Shown here one piece after another: positions 15,163-24,884 of a stretch of 40,857 bases of DNA. Location: contig NZ_JBGCCH010000052.1 in assembly GCF_041261205.1 (NCBI RefSeq), forward strand, positions 1 through 40,857. The letters run 5' to 3'. The position numbers and the translations under genes are program-made. The DNA is from Catenulispora sp. MAP5-51. Its GTDB lineage: Bacteria; Actinomycetota; Actinomycetes; Streptomycetales; Catenulisporaceae. The notes under the pieces are model-generated. The model was not told the DNA's origin. It worked only from the letters and a program-made list of their open reading frames with translations, and searched no databases. Positions within the stretch are counted from its first letter, which is position 1; every line of letters starts with the position of its first letter.

Positions 15163-16263
15163 TCACCCGATGACGTGGACCGTCCAGTACTGGGGGTCGG
15201 GCCCGAGCAGGGTGATGCGGTCGAGCAGGCCCTGCACGCCGCCGGAAGCGGCCAGGGCGGGCGGTTCGGGGCCGGTGAAATCGATGCAGACCTGGAGTCC
15301 GCGGTCGGTCTTGCACGCTGATCGCAGGTCCGGGGCGACAGTGTCCCGATTGTTCTGGGCGTCCTTAGCGCCCTTAGTGTCCTTCGGCCCGATGTGGATG
15401 TTGAGGTTCGTGGTCTGCTTCTGGGGGTCGGGGGCGGATATGAACATCAGGTCCAGGCTCCATGCGGCGCCGGAGTGGGCCCAGGAGCCGTGGAGCATGT
15501 TGCCGCCGGCGATCGGGAAGCCACTCGGGAGGTCCTGGATGTGGAGCGGCAGCGGTAGGGGCTTGTCGCCGATGGTCACTCCGGCGGCGATGCGGATCTG
15601 CTCGTCCTTCTGCTGCGCCGTCAGTGTTCCGGTGCCCTGGGTGTCGCCGCTGAGGTCCACCCAGGCGCCGCCGACCTGCCATTCCAGGGCGGCCCGGCCG
15701 GGGACGGTGTCGGCGCTCGGGGCCGTGCCACTTCGGATGGGGGTCCAGATCCAGAAGGCGGGGTTCCCGTTGACGGCCGGCGCGCTGACCTTCTGCGCCT
15801 TGCCGCCGCCGCTGTGGATCGTCGATGCGGGTTCCTGCTTGGAGACGGTCAGCCACATGGGGCCGGGAGTGCCGCTGCCGGCCTGGCCGGTGGCCACGGC
15901 GGCCTCGGTGTCGCCGGCGCCGGACTGATAGCTGACGCCGGTGACCCAGGTCGGCAGCCAGCCGAAGGCGGCGTGCTGTTCGACGGGATCCCACCCGGCT
16001 GCGAACACCGGTGGCGGCCCGTTCGGGGTCGTGGTCGTGGTCGGGGTTGTGGCCGGTGGGGCCGGCGTGGCCCGGAGTCCGAAGCCGCCGCTCAGCATCG
16101 CTGCGAGGGCTGCGGCCACGCCGACCACAGCGGTCGCGCCCGCCGCGCGCTGCCGGTGCCGTCGCTGGGCCCGCCCGCGGAGCGTGGCTGCCGTCGGCGG
16201 CCTGGTTGCCTCCGCGAAGCGCGCGGAGCCGGTCTGGAGAATGGAGTCGAAGTCCTCAGGCAT
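15163..16263 (-). CDS. single-pass membrane protein, candidate anti-sigma factor
   Basis: 366 residues. A short cytoplasmic N-terminus (1-40, basic near RGRAQRRHRQR) is followed by one membrane helix (about 41-62) and a Thr/Pro linker (TPTTTTTPNG). An extracytoplasmic domain of about 280 residues contains two cysteines (RSACKTDRGLQVCIDF) that could form a disulphide. Its start overlaps the stop of the SigE-type sigma gene by 8 bp (ATGCCTGA), so the two are co-translated. This arrangement is typical of ECF sigma/anti-sigma pairs. No zinc-binding HxxxCxxC motif is present, so it is not a ZAS-type anti-sigma. The sensory role is an inference from context. Confidence 0.8.
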   Translation of the reverse strand: MPEDFDSILQTGSARFAEATRPPTAATLRGRAQRRHRQRAAGATAVVGVAAALAAMLSGGFGLRATPAPPATTPTTTTTPNGPPPVFAAGWDPVEQHAAFGWLPTWVTGVSYQSGAGDTEAAVATGQAGSGTPGPMWLTVSKQEPASTIHSGGGKAQKVSAPAVNGNPAFWIWTPIRSGTAPSADTVPGRAALEWQVGGAWVDLSGDTQGTGTLTAQQKDEQIRIAAGVTIGDKPLPLPLHIQDLPSGFPIAGGNMLHGSWAHSGAAWSLDLMFISAPDPQKQTTNLNIHIGPKDTKGAKDAQNNRDTVAPDLRSACKTDRGLQVCIDFTGPEPPALAASGGVQGLLDRITLLGPDPQYWTVHVIG

Positions 16264-16777
16264 GGCCGGATGCCTCCTTGGCGAACGACGGGAAGGTGGG
16301 GACGGCGTCGGACAGGTGCGGCGCCAATGCCTGCCGCCCCCGGGACAGCCGGGCCTTCACCGTCCCGACCGGCACTTCGGTCTCCAGCGCTATCTGCTCC
16401 ACCGACAGCCCGACCAGGTGGTGGAGCACCACCGCCTGACGCTGGTGCGGGTTGATCTGCCGCAGTGCCGCGATGATCGCGACATAGTCCGGATTGGCCC
16501 CGGGATCCGGCTCCGGTGGCCCGTGCCGCCGGTGCGCGGTCGCCCTGTTGACCGCCTTCCGCCACGCGCTGACCCTGATCCGGAAGGCGACAGCGCGAAC
16601 CCAGCCCTCCGGATCGGCATAGCCGGAGACCTTCCCCCAGTTCTGCCACGCCCGCGTGTAGGCCTCCTGCACGAGGTCCTCGGCCTCGGCCCGGCTGCCG
16701 GTCATCGCATAGAGGTGACTGGTCACCCTCCGGACGCTGCCCGCATAGAAGGCATCGAACTCGCTCGGATCCCGCAT
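16256..16777 (-). CDS. SigE-family ECF RNA polymerase sigma factor
   Basis: 173 residues, the normal length for this group. Region 2 (about 5-60) holds FDAFYAGSVRRVTSHLYAMT and AEDLVQEAYTRAWQNW. Region 4 (about 105-155) holds QAVVLHHLVGLSVEQIA followed by VPVGTVKARLSRGRQAL, the -35-recognition helix-turn-helix. ATG 16777 has GGGGAG upstream. ATG 16789 is also possible, and the frame stays open to 17053, but that extension consists mainly of a translated 12-bp repeat (TEGT units). It would direct transcription of an envelope-stress or membrane regulon under control of the overlapping membrane protein. Confidence 0.92.
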   Translation of the reverse strand: MRDPSEFDAFYAGSVRRVTSHLYAMTGSRAEAEDLVQEAYTRAWQNWGKVSGYADPEGWVRAVAFRIRVSAWRKAVNRATAHRRHGPPEPDPGANPDYVAIIAALRQINPHQRQAVVLHHLVGLSVEQIALETEVPVGTVKARLSRGRQALAPHLSDAVPTFPSFAKEASGHA

Positions 16778-17144
16778 ACCGCTCCCCATCGGATCGACTT
16801 TCGGCGGAGAGCAGTTTGCTTCCCGAGAGCTAGTCACGCCTGAGCAGGCGGCTGGTTGCGTCCCTTCTGTCGTCCCTTCTGTCGTCCCTTCAGTTGTCCC
16901 TTCTGACTTCGAACAGCCGACTGCCGGCCACTGCCGGACGAGCGCGTAGGCTTCACAGGACTTGACCTGTTGTCGGGTCGAGACCGATTCGTCTGTGAGC
17001 TGGGAGACACGTGCGGCAAGGACGGCCCGTGGGGCGCTCATGGAATGATCCACTGCCGATGGCGGCCTCCGCGCGCCCGGCAGGCTTCGGTGCTGCTCCC
17101 GGCCGGGGACAAAGCCGCTTGTTCCGGCTGCGGGGACTGTTCAC
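16778..17144. other. intergenic region between sigma and MctB-like genes
   Basis: This 367-bp gap divides divergent genes. It holds a four-copy 12-bp repeat (16859-16906) and GGGGA (17132-17135 plus A) as Shine-Dalgarno for the plus-strand gene. I see no convincing gene or RNA in it. Confidence 0.6.
16859..16906 (-). repeat. four 12-bp direct repeats upstream of the sigma gene
   Basis: Two copies of CGTCCCTTCTGT, then CGTCCCTTCAGT and TGTCCCTTCTGA. On the minus strand each unit reads AGAAGGGAC or TGAAGGGAC, resembling repeated Shine-Dalgarno cores in the leader of the sigma gene. The frame is open through it, so it could also be an expanding N-terminal extension. Confidence 0.85.
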
Positions 17145-18140
17145 GTGATCGACTTCCGGTACCACGTCGTCTCCATCGTCGCGGTCTTCCTGGCCCTCAC
17201 CGTCGGGCTGGTCATCGGCTCTTCGTACCTGAGCAAGGTCGCCTATGACGAGCTGAACAACCAGCTGTCCTCGCTGCGCGGCCAGAACCAGACCCTGCAC
17301 GGCACCCAGAACGAGCTCGGCGCCCAGGTCCGCGACCGGGACAGCCTCATCGCCGCGCTCGGGCCGGACGCCGTGTCCGGCAAGCTCGTCGGCCACTCGG
17401 TGGCCGTGGTGATGCTGCCCGGCGCCGACAGCTCCAGCGGCGACGCGATGGCCGACCTGCTGGGCAAGGCCGGCGCCCAGGTCACCGGGGAGGTGACGCT
17501 GAAGTCGGCGCTGTTGGACCCCGGCCAGGCCGGCAAGCTGGCCGCGGCGGCCTCGAAGCTCCCGTCCTCCGAGCGCGGGGGAGAGCAGCTGCCGGCGCCG
17601 TCCTCCTCCGCCAGCGGCGCGACCCCCTCGCCGGTCATCGCCCTGGCCGACATCGCCGGCGCGGTGGTGCACCGGATACCGGCCGCCTCGACCGGCGCCG
17701 GTGAGCAGACGATCACCGACCAGGCGTCCCAGGACGTGCTCACCGCCTACAGCAACGCCGGTTTCCTGGACGTGAAGGCGGCCGGCGCCACCTCCGCGGA
17801 CCTGGTGGTGGTCCTGGCCCCGTCGGCCCCGTCCTCCGGCTCCGCGGCCAACGACGCCGCCGACGGGCTCTACCTGGGCTTCCTCAAGGACCTGACCGGC
17901 GGCGGCCGCTCCCTGGGCGCGGTCCTGGCCGGACCGGCGTCCTCGGCCGCTTCGCCGGGCCTGCTGGCCGCCGCGCTGAAGGACAGCTGGGTGTCGAAGA
18001 ACGTGTCGACGGCCGACACCGCCGACCAGGCCTCCGGGCGCATCATCACGGTGTTCGCCCTCGCCGAGGCCGCCGGGGGCAAGACCGGGCACTACGGACT
18101 CACCGGGACGGCCGACGGGCCGCTGCCGGACCTGCACTGA
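17145..18140 (+). CDS. MctB-like copper-transport family protein
   Basis: 331 residues starting MIDFRYHVVSIVAVFLALTV, the hallmark of the MctB family (copper transport outer membrane protein of mycobacteria). Residues 5-26 are a membrane anchor, 28-60 a coiled coil (DELNNQLSSLRGQNQTL), then a two-lobed extracytoplasmic alpha/beta domain with serine/alanine-rich linkers. GTG 17145 has GGGGA 8 nt upstream. Family members in actinobacteria without a mycolate membrane also sit in this gene neighbourhood with MurJ-like and CTP synthase genes, so an envelope role other than an outer-membrane channel is plausible. It is followed by the MraY-like gene after a repeat-bearing 187-bp gap. Confidence 0.88.
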   Translation: MIDFRYHVVSIVAVFLALTVGLVIGSSYLSKVAYDELNNQLSSLRGQNQTLHGTQNELGAQVRDRDSLIAALGPDAVSGKLVGHSVAVVMLPGADSSSGDAMADLLGKAGAQVTGEVTLKSALLDPGQAGKLAAAASKLPSSERGGEQLPAPSSSASGATPSPVIALADIAGAVVHRIPAASTGAGEQTITDQASQDVLTAYSNAGFLDVKAAGATSADLVVVLAPSAPSSGSAANDAADGLYLGFLKDLTGGGRSLGAVLAGPASSAASPGLLAAALKDSWVSKNVSTADTADQASGRIITVFALAEAAGGKTGHYGLTGTADGPLPDLH

Positions 18141-18210
18141 GCGGCGGGCCGCCGGGATGGGGCGAGGGTTGTCAGGCGGATCGATCGCCGGTGCCGGCCG
18201 GGCTGATGCG

Positions 18211-18270
18211 GTGGCCGGGTTGGTCGGATCAGTCGGATCGGTGGCCGGGTTGGTCGGATCAGTCGAATCG
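18211..18270 (+). repeat. 30-bp tandem duplication
   Basis: Positions 18211-18240 and 18241-18270 are identical at 29 of 30 bases (a G-to-A change at the twenty-sixth base). Related fragments continue to about 18300. It lies between the MctB-like gene and the MraY-like start and stays open in frame with the latter. Confidence 0.9.
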
Positions 18271-18327
18271 GCCGGATCGGTGGCCGGTGCTGGCCGGTCA
18301 GCCGCCCCGGCGGGTAGGTTGCCGAGC

Positions 18328-19236
18328 GTGTTCATCAGTGCGAACCGCGCCGGCGCGCGTCGTTCGGCCTCCCGCACGCTGGGAGCGGGTAGCGTCGAGC
18401 GGGTGGTCGGTGTGGGCGGAGTCGTGACGGCCGCCGCCCTCGGCGGGGGAGCGGCCGTCGGTGCGTATCGTCTGCTGAACGCGCGGCCTCCCGGCGGCCG
18501 GGAGCGTTGGGTTCGTAAGAACAATCGCGGCCGCGAGGTCACCCTTCTCGAAGGTCCCGCCGTCACGCTCGGCATCGCCGCGGCGTCCCTGCTGGCTCCG
18601 GGCCTGCCCGCCCGGCTGCGCCTGGCCGGCTGCGGCGCGGCCCTGGGCGCCGGCGCCGTCGGCCTCTACGACGACCTGAACGAGCGCGGCGCCGCCAAGG
18701 GCTTCCGGGGCCACCTGTCCGCCCTGGCGCGCGGCGAGGTCACCACCGGGGCCGTCAAGATCCTCGGTATCGGCGCGACCGGTCTGGCCGCCGGTGCGCT
18801 CGTGCGCCGCGATCCGCTCGACCGGGTTCTGGCCGGTCTTGTCGTCGCCGGGGCCGCGAATGTCGTGAACCTGTTCGACCTGCGTCCCGGACGGGCCACC
18901 AAGGCCGCGGTGCTCGGCGCCGCCGGCGGCGTGCTGCGGGAATCCCCAGGCGGACTCCTCACGGCGGCGGCACTCGGTGCCGCCGCCGCACTGCTGCCCG
19001 AGGACCTCGGCGAGCAGGCGATGCTCGGCGACTGCGGTGCCAACGCCCTTGGCGCGGCGCTCGGTGTCGCGGCTGCCGCGCGGGCCTCGCGCCCCGGGCT
19101 CGTCGGCCTGGCCGCCGTCCTGGCCGCGCTGACCGCCGCGAGCGAGAAGGTCAGCTTCACCAAGGTCATCGCCGCCACGCCGCCGTTGCGTGCGCTCGAC
19201 GAGTGGGGCCGCGTCCCGAAGCAAGGCGACGCCTGA
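18328..19236 (+). CDS. MraY/WecA-like membrane phosphotransferase homologue
   Basis: 302 residues from GTG 18328; upstream in-frame sequence is a low-complexity repeat. It has many hydrophobic segments and three elements recalling polyprenyl-phosphate sugar-1-phosphate transferases (GT family of MraY/WecA). They are GLYDDL (112-117, the Asp-Asp motif), NVVNLFDLRPG (178-188, compare NAVNLTDGLDG) and MLGDCGANALG (232-242, compare MGDTGS). Because the second motif departs from the active consensus, either activity is altered or the substrate differs. It would act in the cytoplasmic membrane on a lipid carrier. The stop is 1 bp before the MurJ-like start, so the two are co-expressed. The assignment is by motif only. 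Confidence 0.75.
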   Translation: MFISANRAGARRSASRTLGAGSVERVVGVGGVVTAAALGGGAAVGAYRLLNARPPGGRERWVRKNNRGREVTLLEGPAVTLGIAAASLLAPGLPARLRLAGCGAALGAGAVGLYDDLNERGAAKGFRGHLSALARGEVTTGAVKILGIGATGLAAGALVRRDPLDRVLAGLVVAGAANVVNLFDLRPGRATKAAVLGAAGGVLRESPGGLLTAAALGAAAALLPEDLGEQAMLGDCGANALGAALGVAAAARASRPGLVGLAAVLAALTAASEKVSFTKVIAATPPLRALDEWGRVPKQGDA

Positions 19237-19237
19237 G

Positions 19238-21070
19238 ATGGCCGAAGTCCGGATCGAGCACGGATCGGCGGAGGCGGCAGAAGCAGCGGAAGCGGCAGAG
19301 GCGGCGGAGGTCGGGTCGAAGGCCGCAGCTCAGGCCCTGGTGCCCCAGCAAGCCCAGCAAGCCCAGCAAGCCCAGCAAGCCGGCGCAGCCGCCGCCGCCC
19401 CCCGCACCCGCCGCCCCAACCGCGCCTCCACCCTCCTCGGCGCCGCCGTCCTCATCGCCATAGCGACCGTCGCCTCCCGCGTCGTCGGCTTCGGCCGCTG
19501 GCTCGTCTTCTCCCACACCGTCGGCGCCGGCTCCCTGGCCGACGCCTACAACTCCGCGAACCAGCTCCCGAACATCGTCTTCGAGATCACCGCCGGCGGC
19601 GCGCTGGCCGGCGTCGCCGTCCCGCTCCTGGCCGGGCCGCTCACCGGCGGCGGCGACGGCCCGGCCGACCGGGCGCGGGCCTCGCGCATCGTCTCGGCGC
19701 TGCTGACCTGGACGCTCGCCATCCTCATCCCGCTGTCGGCCAGCGGCGTCGCGCTGGCCGAGCCGATGGGCCACATCCTGGGCAGCGGGCACGGCCCGGA
19801 CTACACCGCCCAAATCAGCCGCTTCCTGATGTTCTTCCTGCCGCAGATCCCGCTCTACGGCGCCGCCGTCGTCCTGGGCGCGACCCTGCAAGCCGACCGC
19901 CGTTTCCTGGCCCCGGCGCTCGCGCCGCTGCTGTCCAGCCTGGTCGTCATCGCCTCTTACACCGTCTTCGCCTTCATGGATCGCGGTCGCGGCGCGCACC
20001 TGCGCGATCTGCACGAAGCCCCCGAGCTGGTACTGGCGCTGGGCACATCCGCGGGCGTCCTGATCCTGGTTCTGTCACTGCTGCCGGCCGTCCGGCGCGC
20101 CAAGCTCGCGCTGCGCCCCACCTTCCGCTTCCCCGAAGGCGTCGCGCGCAGGGCCCGCTCGCTGGGCGTGGCCGGGGTCGCGACCCTGATCGCCCAGCAG
20201 CTCGCGGTGCTGACCATCGTGCTGCTGTCCAACGCCGGGCACGCCTCGACCGGCACCCTCACCGTCTTCAACCTGGTCTGGGCCGTCTACTCGCTGCCGT
20301 ACGCCGTGCTCGCCGTCCCGGTCGCGACCAGCGCCTTCACCGACCTGTCCGCCAAGTGGGCCGCCGGGGACCGGCGCGGCTACACGCAGGGCGTGGCGGC
20401 CACCACCCAGGCCGTGGTGATCTTCTCCGCGGCCGGCGCCTCGGTCCTGGCCGCCGCCGCGTGGCCGACCGCCCGGCTGTTCCTGACCGCGCGCCACGGT
20501 ACCGGCGGCAGCGTCACCGTGGAGATGATGGGCCAGGGTCTGACCGCCTTCGCCCCCGGCCTGATCGGCTACGGCCTGCTGGCGCACCTGAGCCGGGCCC
20601 TGTACGCCGCCGGCCGGGGCCGCGCCGCGGCGACGGCGGTGTGCGCGGGCTGGTTCACCGTCCTGGCCGCCGACCTGACCCTGGTCTGGCTGCTGCCCGG
20701 CCAGGACGCGGTCATCGCCCTGGGCCTGGGCAACACGCTGGGCATGGCGGTGGCCGGCGCCGCGCTGCTCACCGCGGTCCGCCGGGCCGTCGGCCGCGAC
20801 GCGCTGGCCGGCGTCGGCCGCGCCGGGGCGGTGGCGGCGCTGGCCGCGGCCGTGGCCGCGCCGGCCGGGATGGTCTTCGCCGGACTGCCGGGCGCCACCG
20901 GACCGGTGCGTGCGATGCTCATCGGTGCCGCGACCGCGCTGCTGACCATCGGGCTGTTCGTGCTCACCGTGGTCGTCGCCGCCAAGCGCCTGCTGCCGGA
21001 CACCGAATACGGCGCCTGGCTGCGCGCCCCGATCGAGAACCGGAACCGGCGACGGAGGCCCGTGCGATGA
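19238..21070 (+). CDS. murJ: MurJ/MviN-like lipid flippase
   Basis: 610 residues with about 14 hydrophobic segments after a 65-residue low-complexity N-terminus. Family elements include ATVASRVVGFGRWLVFSHTVG, ADAYNSANQLPNIVFEITAG and SRFLMFFLPQIPLYGAAVV, as in MurJ proteins that flip lipid-linked peptidoglycan precursors. The N-terminus holds AEA repeats (from 19270) and four 9-bp CAGCAAGCC units (19346-19381) encoding QQA repeats, probably disordered. ATG 19238 lies directly after the upstream stop and the last base overlaps the GT4 start (ATGA), so it is in an operon. Actinobacteria often carry more than one MurJ-like protein, so the substrate may be another polyprenyl-linked glycan, as the MraY-like and GT4 neighbours suggest. 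Confidence 0.9.
   Translation: MAEVRIEHGSAEAAEAAEAAEAAEVGSKAAAQALVPQQAQQAQQAQQAGAAAAAPRTRRPNRASTLLGAAVLIAIATVASRVVGFGRWLVFSHTVGAGSLADAYNSANQLPNIVFEITAGGALAGVAVPLLAGPLTGGGDGPADRARASRIVSALLTWTLAILIPLSASGVALAEPMGHILGSGHGPDYTAQISRFLMFFLPQIPLYGAAVVLGATLQADRRFLAPALAPLLSSLVVIASYTVFAFMDRGRGAHLRDLHEAPELVLALGTSAGVLILVLSLLPAVRRAKLALRPTFRFPEGVARRARSLGVAGVATLIAQQLAVLTIVLLSNAGHASTGTLTVFNLVWAVYSLPYAVLAVPVATSAFTDLSAKWAAGDRRGYTQGVAATTQAVVIFSAAGASVLAAAAWPTARLFLTARHGTGGSVTVEMMGQGLTAFAPGLIGYGLLAHLSRALYAAGRGRAAATAVCAGWFTVLAADLTLVWLLPGQDAVIALGLGNTLGMAVAGAALLTAVRRAVGRDALAGVGRAGAVAALAAAVAAPAGMVFAGLPGATGPVRAMLIGAATALLTIGLFVLTVVVAAKRLLPDTEYGAWLRAPIENRNRRRRPVR
19346..19381 (+). repeat. 9-bp in-frame minisatellite in the MurJ-like gene
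   Basis: Four exact tandem copies of CAGCAAGCC, encoding Gln-Gln-Ala repeats in the cytoplasmic N-terminal tail. Confidence 0.92.
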
Positions 21071-22089
21071 CCAGGACCCCGATGATGACCAAGACGCCGA
21101 TGAGGATCCTGCTGGTCCGCCCGGAGAGCACCGGCGGCATCGGCGTGCACGTCGACAGCCTCACCAGGGCCCTGCGCGAGGCCGGCCACGACGTCCGCAC
21201 CCTGGTCGCCACCGGGACCGGGGCCATACCGGCGATCCGCCACGCCGCGCGCCAGGCCCGGGTGGACGTCGTGCACGCCCACGGCCTGCGCGCCGGCGCC
21301 GCGGCGTGCCTGGCCACGCGCAAGCGCACCGTGGTGACCCTGCACAACGCGCCGGCGAACCGGGCGGGCGAACTGCTGATGCGGCTGATCGCCCAACGCG
21401 CCGACGCGGTCCTGGCCGCCTCCCACGACCTGGTCGAGGCGGTGGCCGGGAACGGGGCGAAGGACGCGCGCTTCGGCCCGGTCGTGGCCCCCGCGCTGCC
21501 CGCGCCGACGCTTCCGGTGCCGCAGGTGCGCACCGCACTGCGGAGCGAGCTCGGCCTGGCCGCCGACGACGACCGCCGGCTGGTGCTGGCGGTCGGCCGC
21601 CTGGCCCCGCAGAAGGACTACGCCACCCTTATCAAGGCATTGATCATCCTGAAGGGCCGGCTCGGCCCCGGCGGCGTCCCGCCGGTCGCCATCGCCGGGG
21701 AGGGCCGCGAGCGCTCCGCCCTCCAGGCCGCCGTCGACGAGCACGGCCTCCCGGTGGCGCTGCTCGGCCACCGCGCCGACATCGCCGACCTGCTGCGCGC
21801 CGCCGACGTGTTCGTGATGTGCAGCACCTGGGAGGCCCGGCCGCTGGCGCTGCAGGAGGCGCTGCGGGCCGGCGTGCCGCGGGTGATCGCCACCGACGTC
21901 GGCGGCGTGGCCGAGGTCACCGCGGGCTACCTGCCGCTGATCCCGCCGGGCAATCCCGAGGCGCTGGCCCGGGCGCTCGCCGAGTCCTGCGACGGGTCCG
22001 TGCCGGCCGGCGGGGTGCCGGACTGGGACGCGCTGTGGCCCGGTCCGGCCGAGGAGCTGGCCGCGGTGCTCGCGGCGTACTCGGCATGA
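21067..22089 (+). CDS. GT4-family glycosyltransferase
   Basis: 340 residues of GT-B fold. The N-terminal acceptor domain begins MRILLVRPESTGGIGVHVDS (in-frame Met 13) and includes VDVVHAHGLRAG and VVTLHNAP. The C-terminal donor domain includes LVLAVGRLAPQKDYATLIKA, PVAIAGEGRERSAL and FVMCSTWEARPLALQEALRAG, with the EARPLALQEA stretch at the position of the EX7E nucleotide-sugar motif. The start overlaps the MurJ-like stop by 4 bp; ATG 21103 is an alternative. It probably glycosylates a lipid-linked intermediate flipped by the upstream protein. The last 31 bases, including the stop, are repeated immediately downstream. Confidence 0.92.
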   Translation: MTRTPMMTKTPMRILLVRPESTGGIGVHVDSLTRALREAGHDVRTLVATGTGAIPAIRHAARQARVDVVHAHGLRAGAAACLATRKRTVVTLHNAPANRAGELLMRLIAQRADAVLAASHDLVEAVAGNGAKDARFGPVVAPALPAPTLPVPQVRTALRSELGLAADDDRRLVLAVGRLAPQKDYATLIKALIILKGRLGPGGVPPVAIAGEGRERSALQAAVDEHGLPVALLGHRADIADLLRAADVFVMCSTWEARPLALQEALRAGVPRVIATDVGGVAEVTAGYLPLIPPGNPEALARALAESCDGSVPAGGVPDWDALWPGPAEELAAVLAAYSA

Positions 22090-22123
22090 GCCGGCCGCGG
22101 TGCTCGCGGCGTATTCGGCATGA
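22059..22123 (+). repeat. duplicated gene tail of the GT4 gene
   Basis: Bases 22059-22089 and 22093-22123 match at 30 of 31 positions and each ends with GGCATGA. The period is 34 bp and only the first copy is coding. Confidence 0.92.
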
Positions 22124-22218
22124 ACGCGACCTTGCCGACACCTGTCCACCCATGATCGACCCGTGAGCTCCGTGCCCCGCAACTGCTGATATCCTGGTCT
22201 CCCGTGGATGACAGGTGA

Positions 22219-23982
<1,764 letters not shown>

Positions 23983-24005
23983 TCCGGCTCGGGCTCGATC
24001 GGGGA

Positions 24006-24034
24006 CGGCGTCCCGGCTTCGTGCCGGGGCGCCG
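24006..24034 (+). terminator. hairpin after pyrG
   Basis: CGGCGTCCCGGC (24006-24017) pairs with GCCGGGGCGCCG (24023-24034) with a single G-U wobble and a 5-nt loop, a strong stem 24 bp beyond the CTP synthase stop. Confidence 0.65.
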
Positions 24035-24168
24035 TTCGCGTCTGCCGTCCGCGTCGCCTGCCGTCCAGCGTCCGCCGTCCCCGGCGCCCTGACGCATCCG
24101 CCGCGATAGGCTTCGATCATCGGCCCGGCCGAGTCCGCCGGGCCGCAACCGCGAGCACAGGGAGCGTG

Positions 24169-24795
24169 ATGGAGATCCGCGACGAACCCGAGAAGTGGCC
24201 GGTGCTGGCCTCGGAGGAGAAGTTCCGCGGGCATGTGATCTCCATCCGCACCGACACCGTCAAGATGGTGGACGGCCAGGTCGCCGAGCGCGACTACGTC
24301 GTGCACCCCGGCGCGGTCGGCGTGGTGGCGCTCGACGAGGCCGACCGCGTCCTGCTGGTCCGCCAGTACCGGCACCCGGTCGGCTGGCGCCTGTGGGAGC
24401 TGCCGGCGGGCCTGCTGGACCATCCCGGGGAGAACCCGCTGGAGGCAGCCAAGCGCGAGCTCTACGAGGAGGCGCACCAGCAGGCCGACGACTGGCGGGT
24501 CCTGGTCGACCTGTTCACCACCCCCGGCGGCTCGGACGAGGCGATCCGGGTCTACCTGGCGCGCGGCGTCCGGGAGTCCGACGGCGAGCAGTTCGCCCGG
24601 GAGCACGAGGAGGCGGACATGTCCACGGTGTGGGCCGACCGCTCCGAGGTGACCAAGCTGATCCTGGCCGGGGAGCTGCACAATCCGCTGGCCGTGGCCG
24701 GCGTGCTGGCGCTGACCACCGCGATCACCACGAACGCGCTGGAGGACCTGCGGCCGGCGGACGCCCAGTGGCGGCAGCGGCCCTTCCTGCCGTAG
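24169..24795 (+). CDS. NUDIX hydrolase, ADP-ribose pyrophosphatase type
   Basis: 208 residues. The NUDIX box runs from Gly81 to Ala102: GLLDHPGEN followed by AAKRELYEEA, with the REx2EE metal-binding core. The N-terminal strand region and RQYRHPVGWRLWELPAG match the ADP-ribose/NudF group that cleaves ADP-ribose to AMP and ribose 5-phosphate. ATG 24169 is preceded by GGGAG; the GTG at 24166 is too close to it. A gene of this type commonly follows pyrG in actinobacteria. Confidence 0.92.
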   Translation: MEIRDEPEKWPVLASEEKFRGHVISIRTDTVKMVDGQVAERDYVVHPGAVGVVALDEADRVLLVRQYRHPVGWRLWELPAGLLDHPGENPLEAAKRELYEEAHQQADDWRVLVDLFTTPGGSDEAIRVYLARGVRESDGEQFAREHEEADMSTVWADRSEVTKLILAGELHNPLAVAGVLALTTAITTNALEDLRPADAQWRQRPFLP

Positions 24796-24872
24796 GGCAC
24801 GCCGCAGGTCATCGGCGAGAACTGTCGGGCGGCGGCGGGCCGCATCATGTGCCCGCTTCCGCCGGCCGTGCC

Positions 24873-24878
24873 TACACT
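24873..24878 (+). promoter_or_regulatory. candidate -10 box for a leaderless transcript
   Basis: TACACT ends 6 nt before ATG 24885 and no Shine-Dalgarno is present upstream of that codon. Confidence 0.5.
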
Positions 24879-24884
24879 GCGGCG

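Noticed and set aside
16859-16906. CRISPR-like array
   Set aside because: Units are 12 bp and directly adjacent, with no spacers. The other short repeats in the window also lack spacers and there are no cas genes.
16790-17053. N-terminal extension of the sigma factor to 17053
   Set aside because: It is mostly translated repeat, would make the protein about 90 residues longer than the family, and an internal ATG with GGGGAG upstream fits better.
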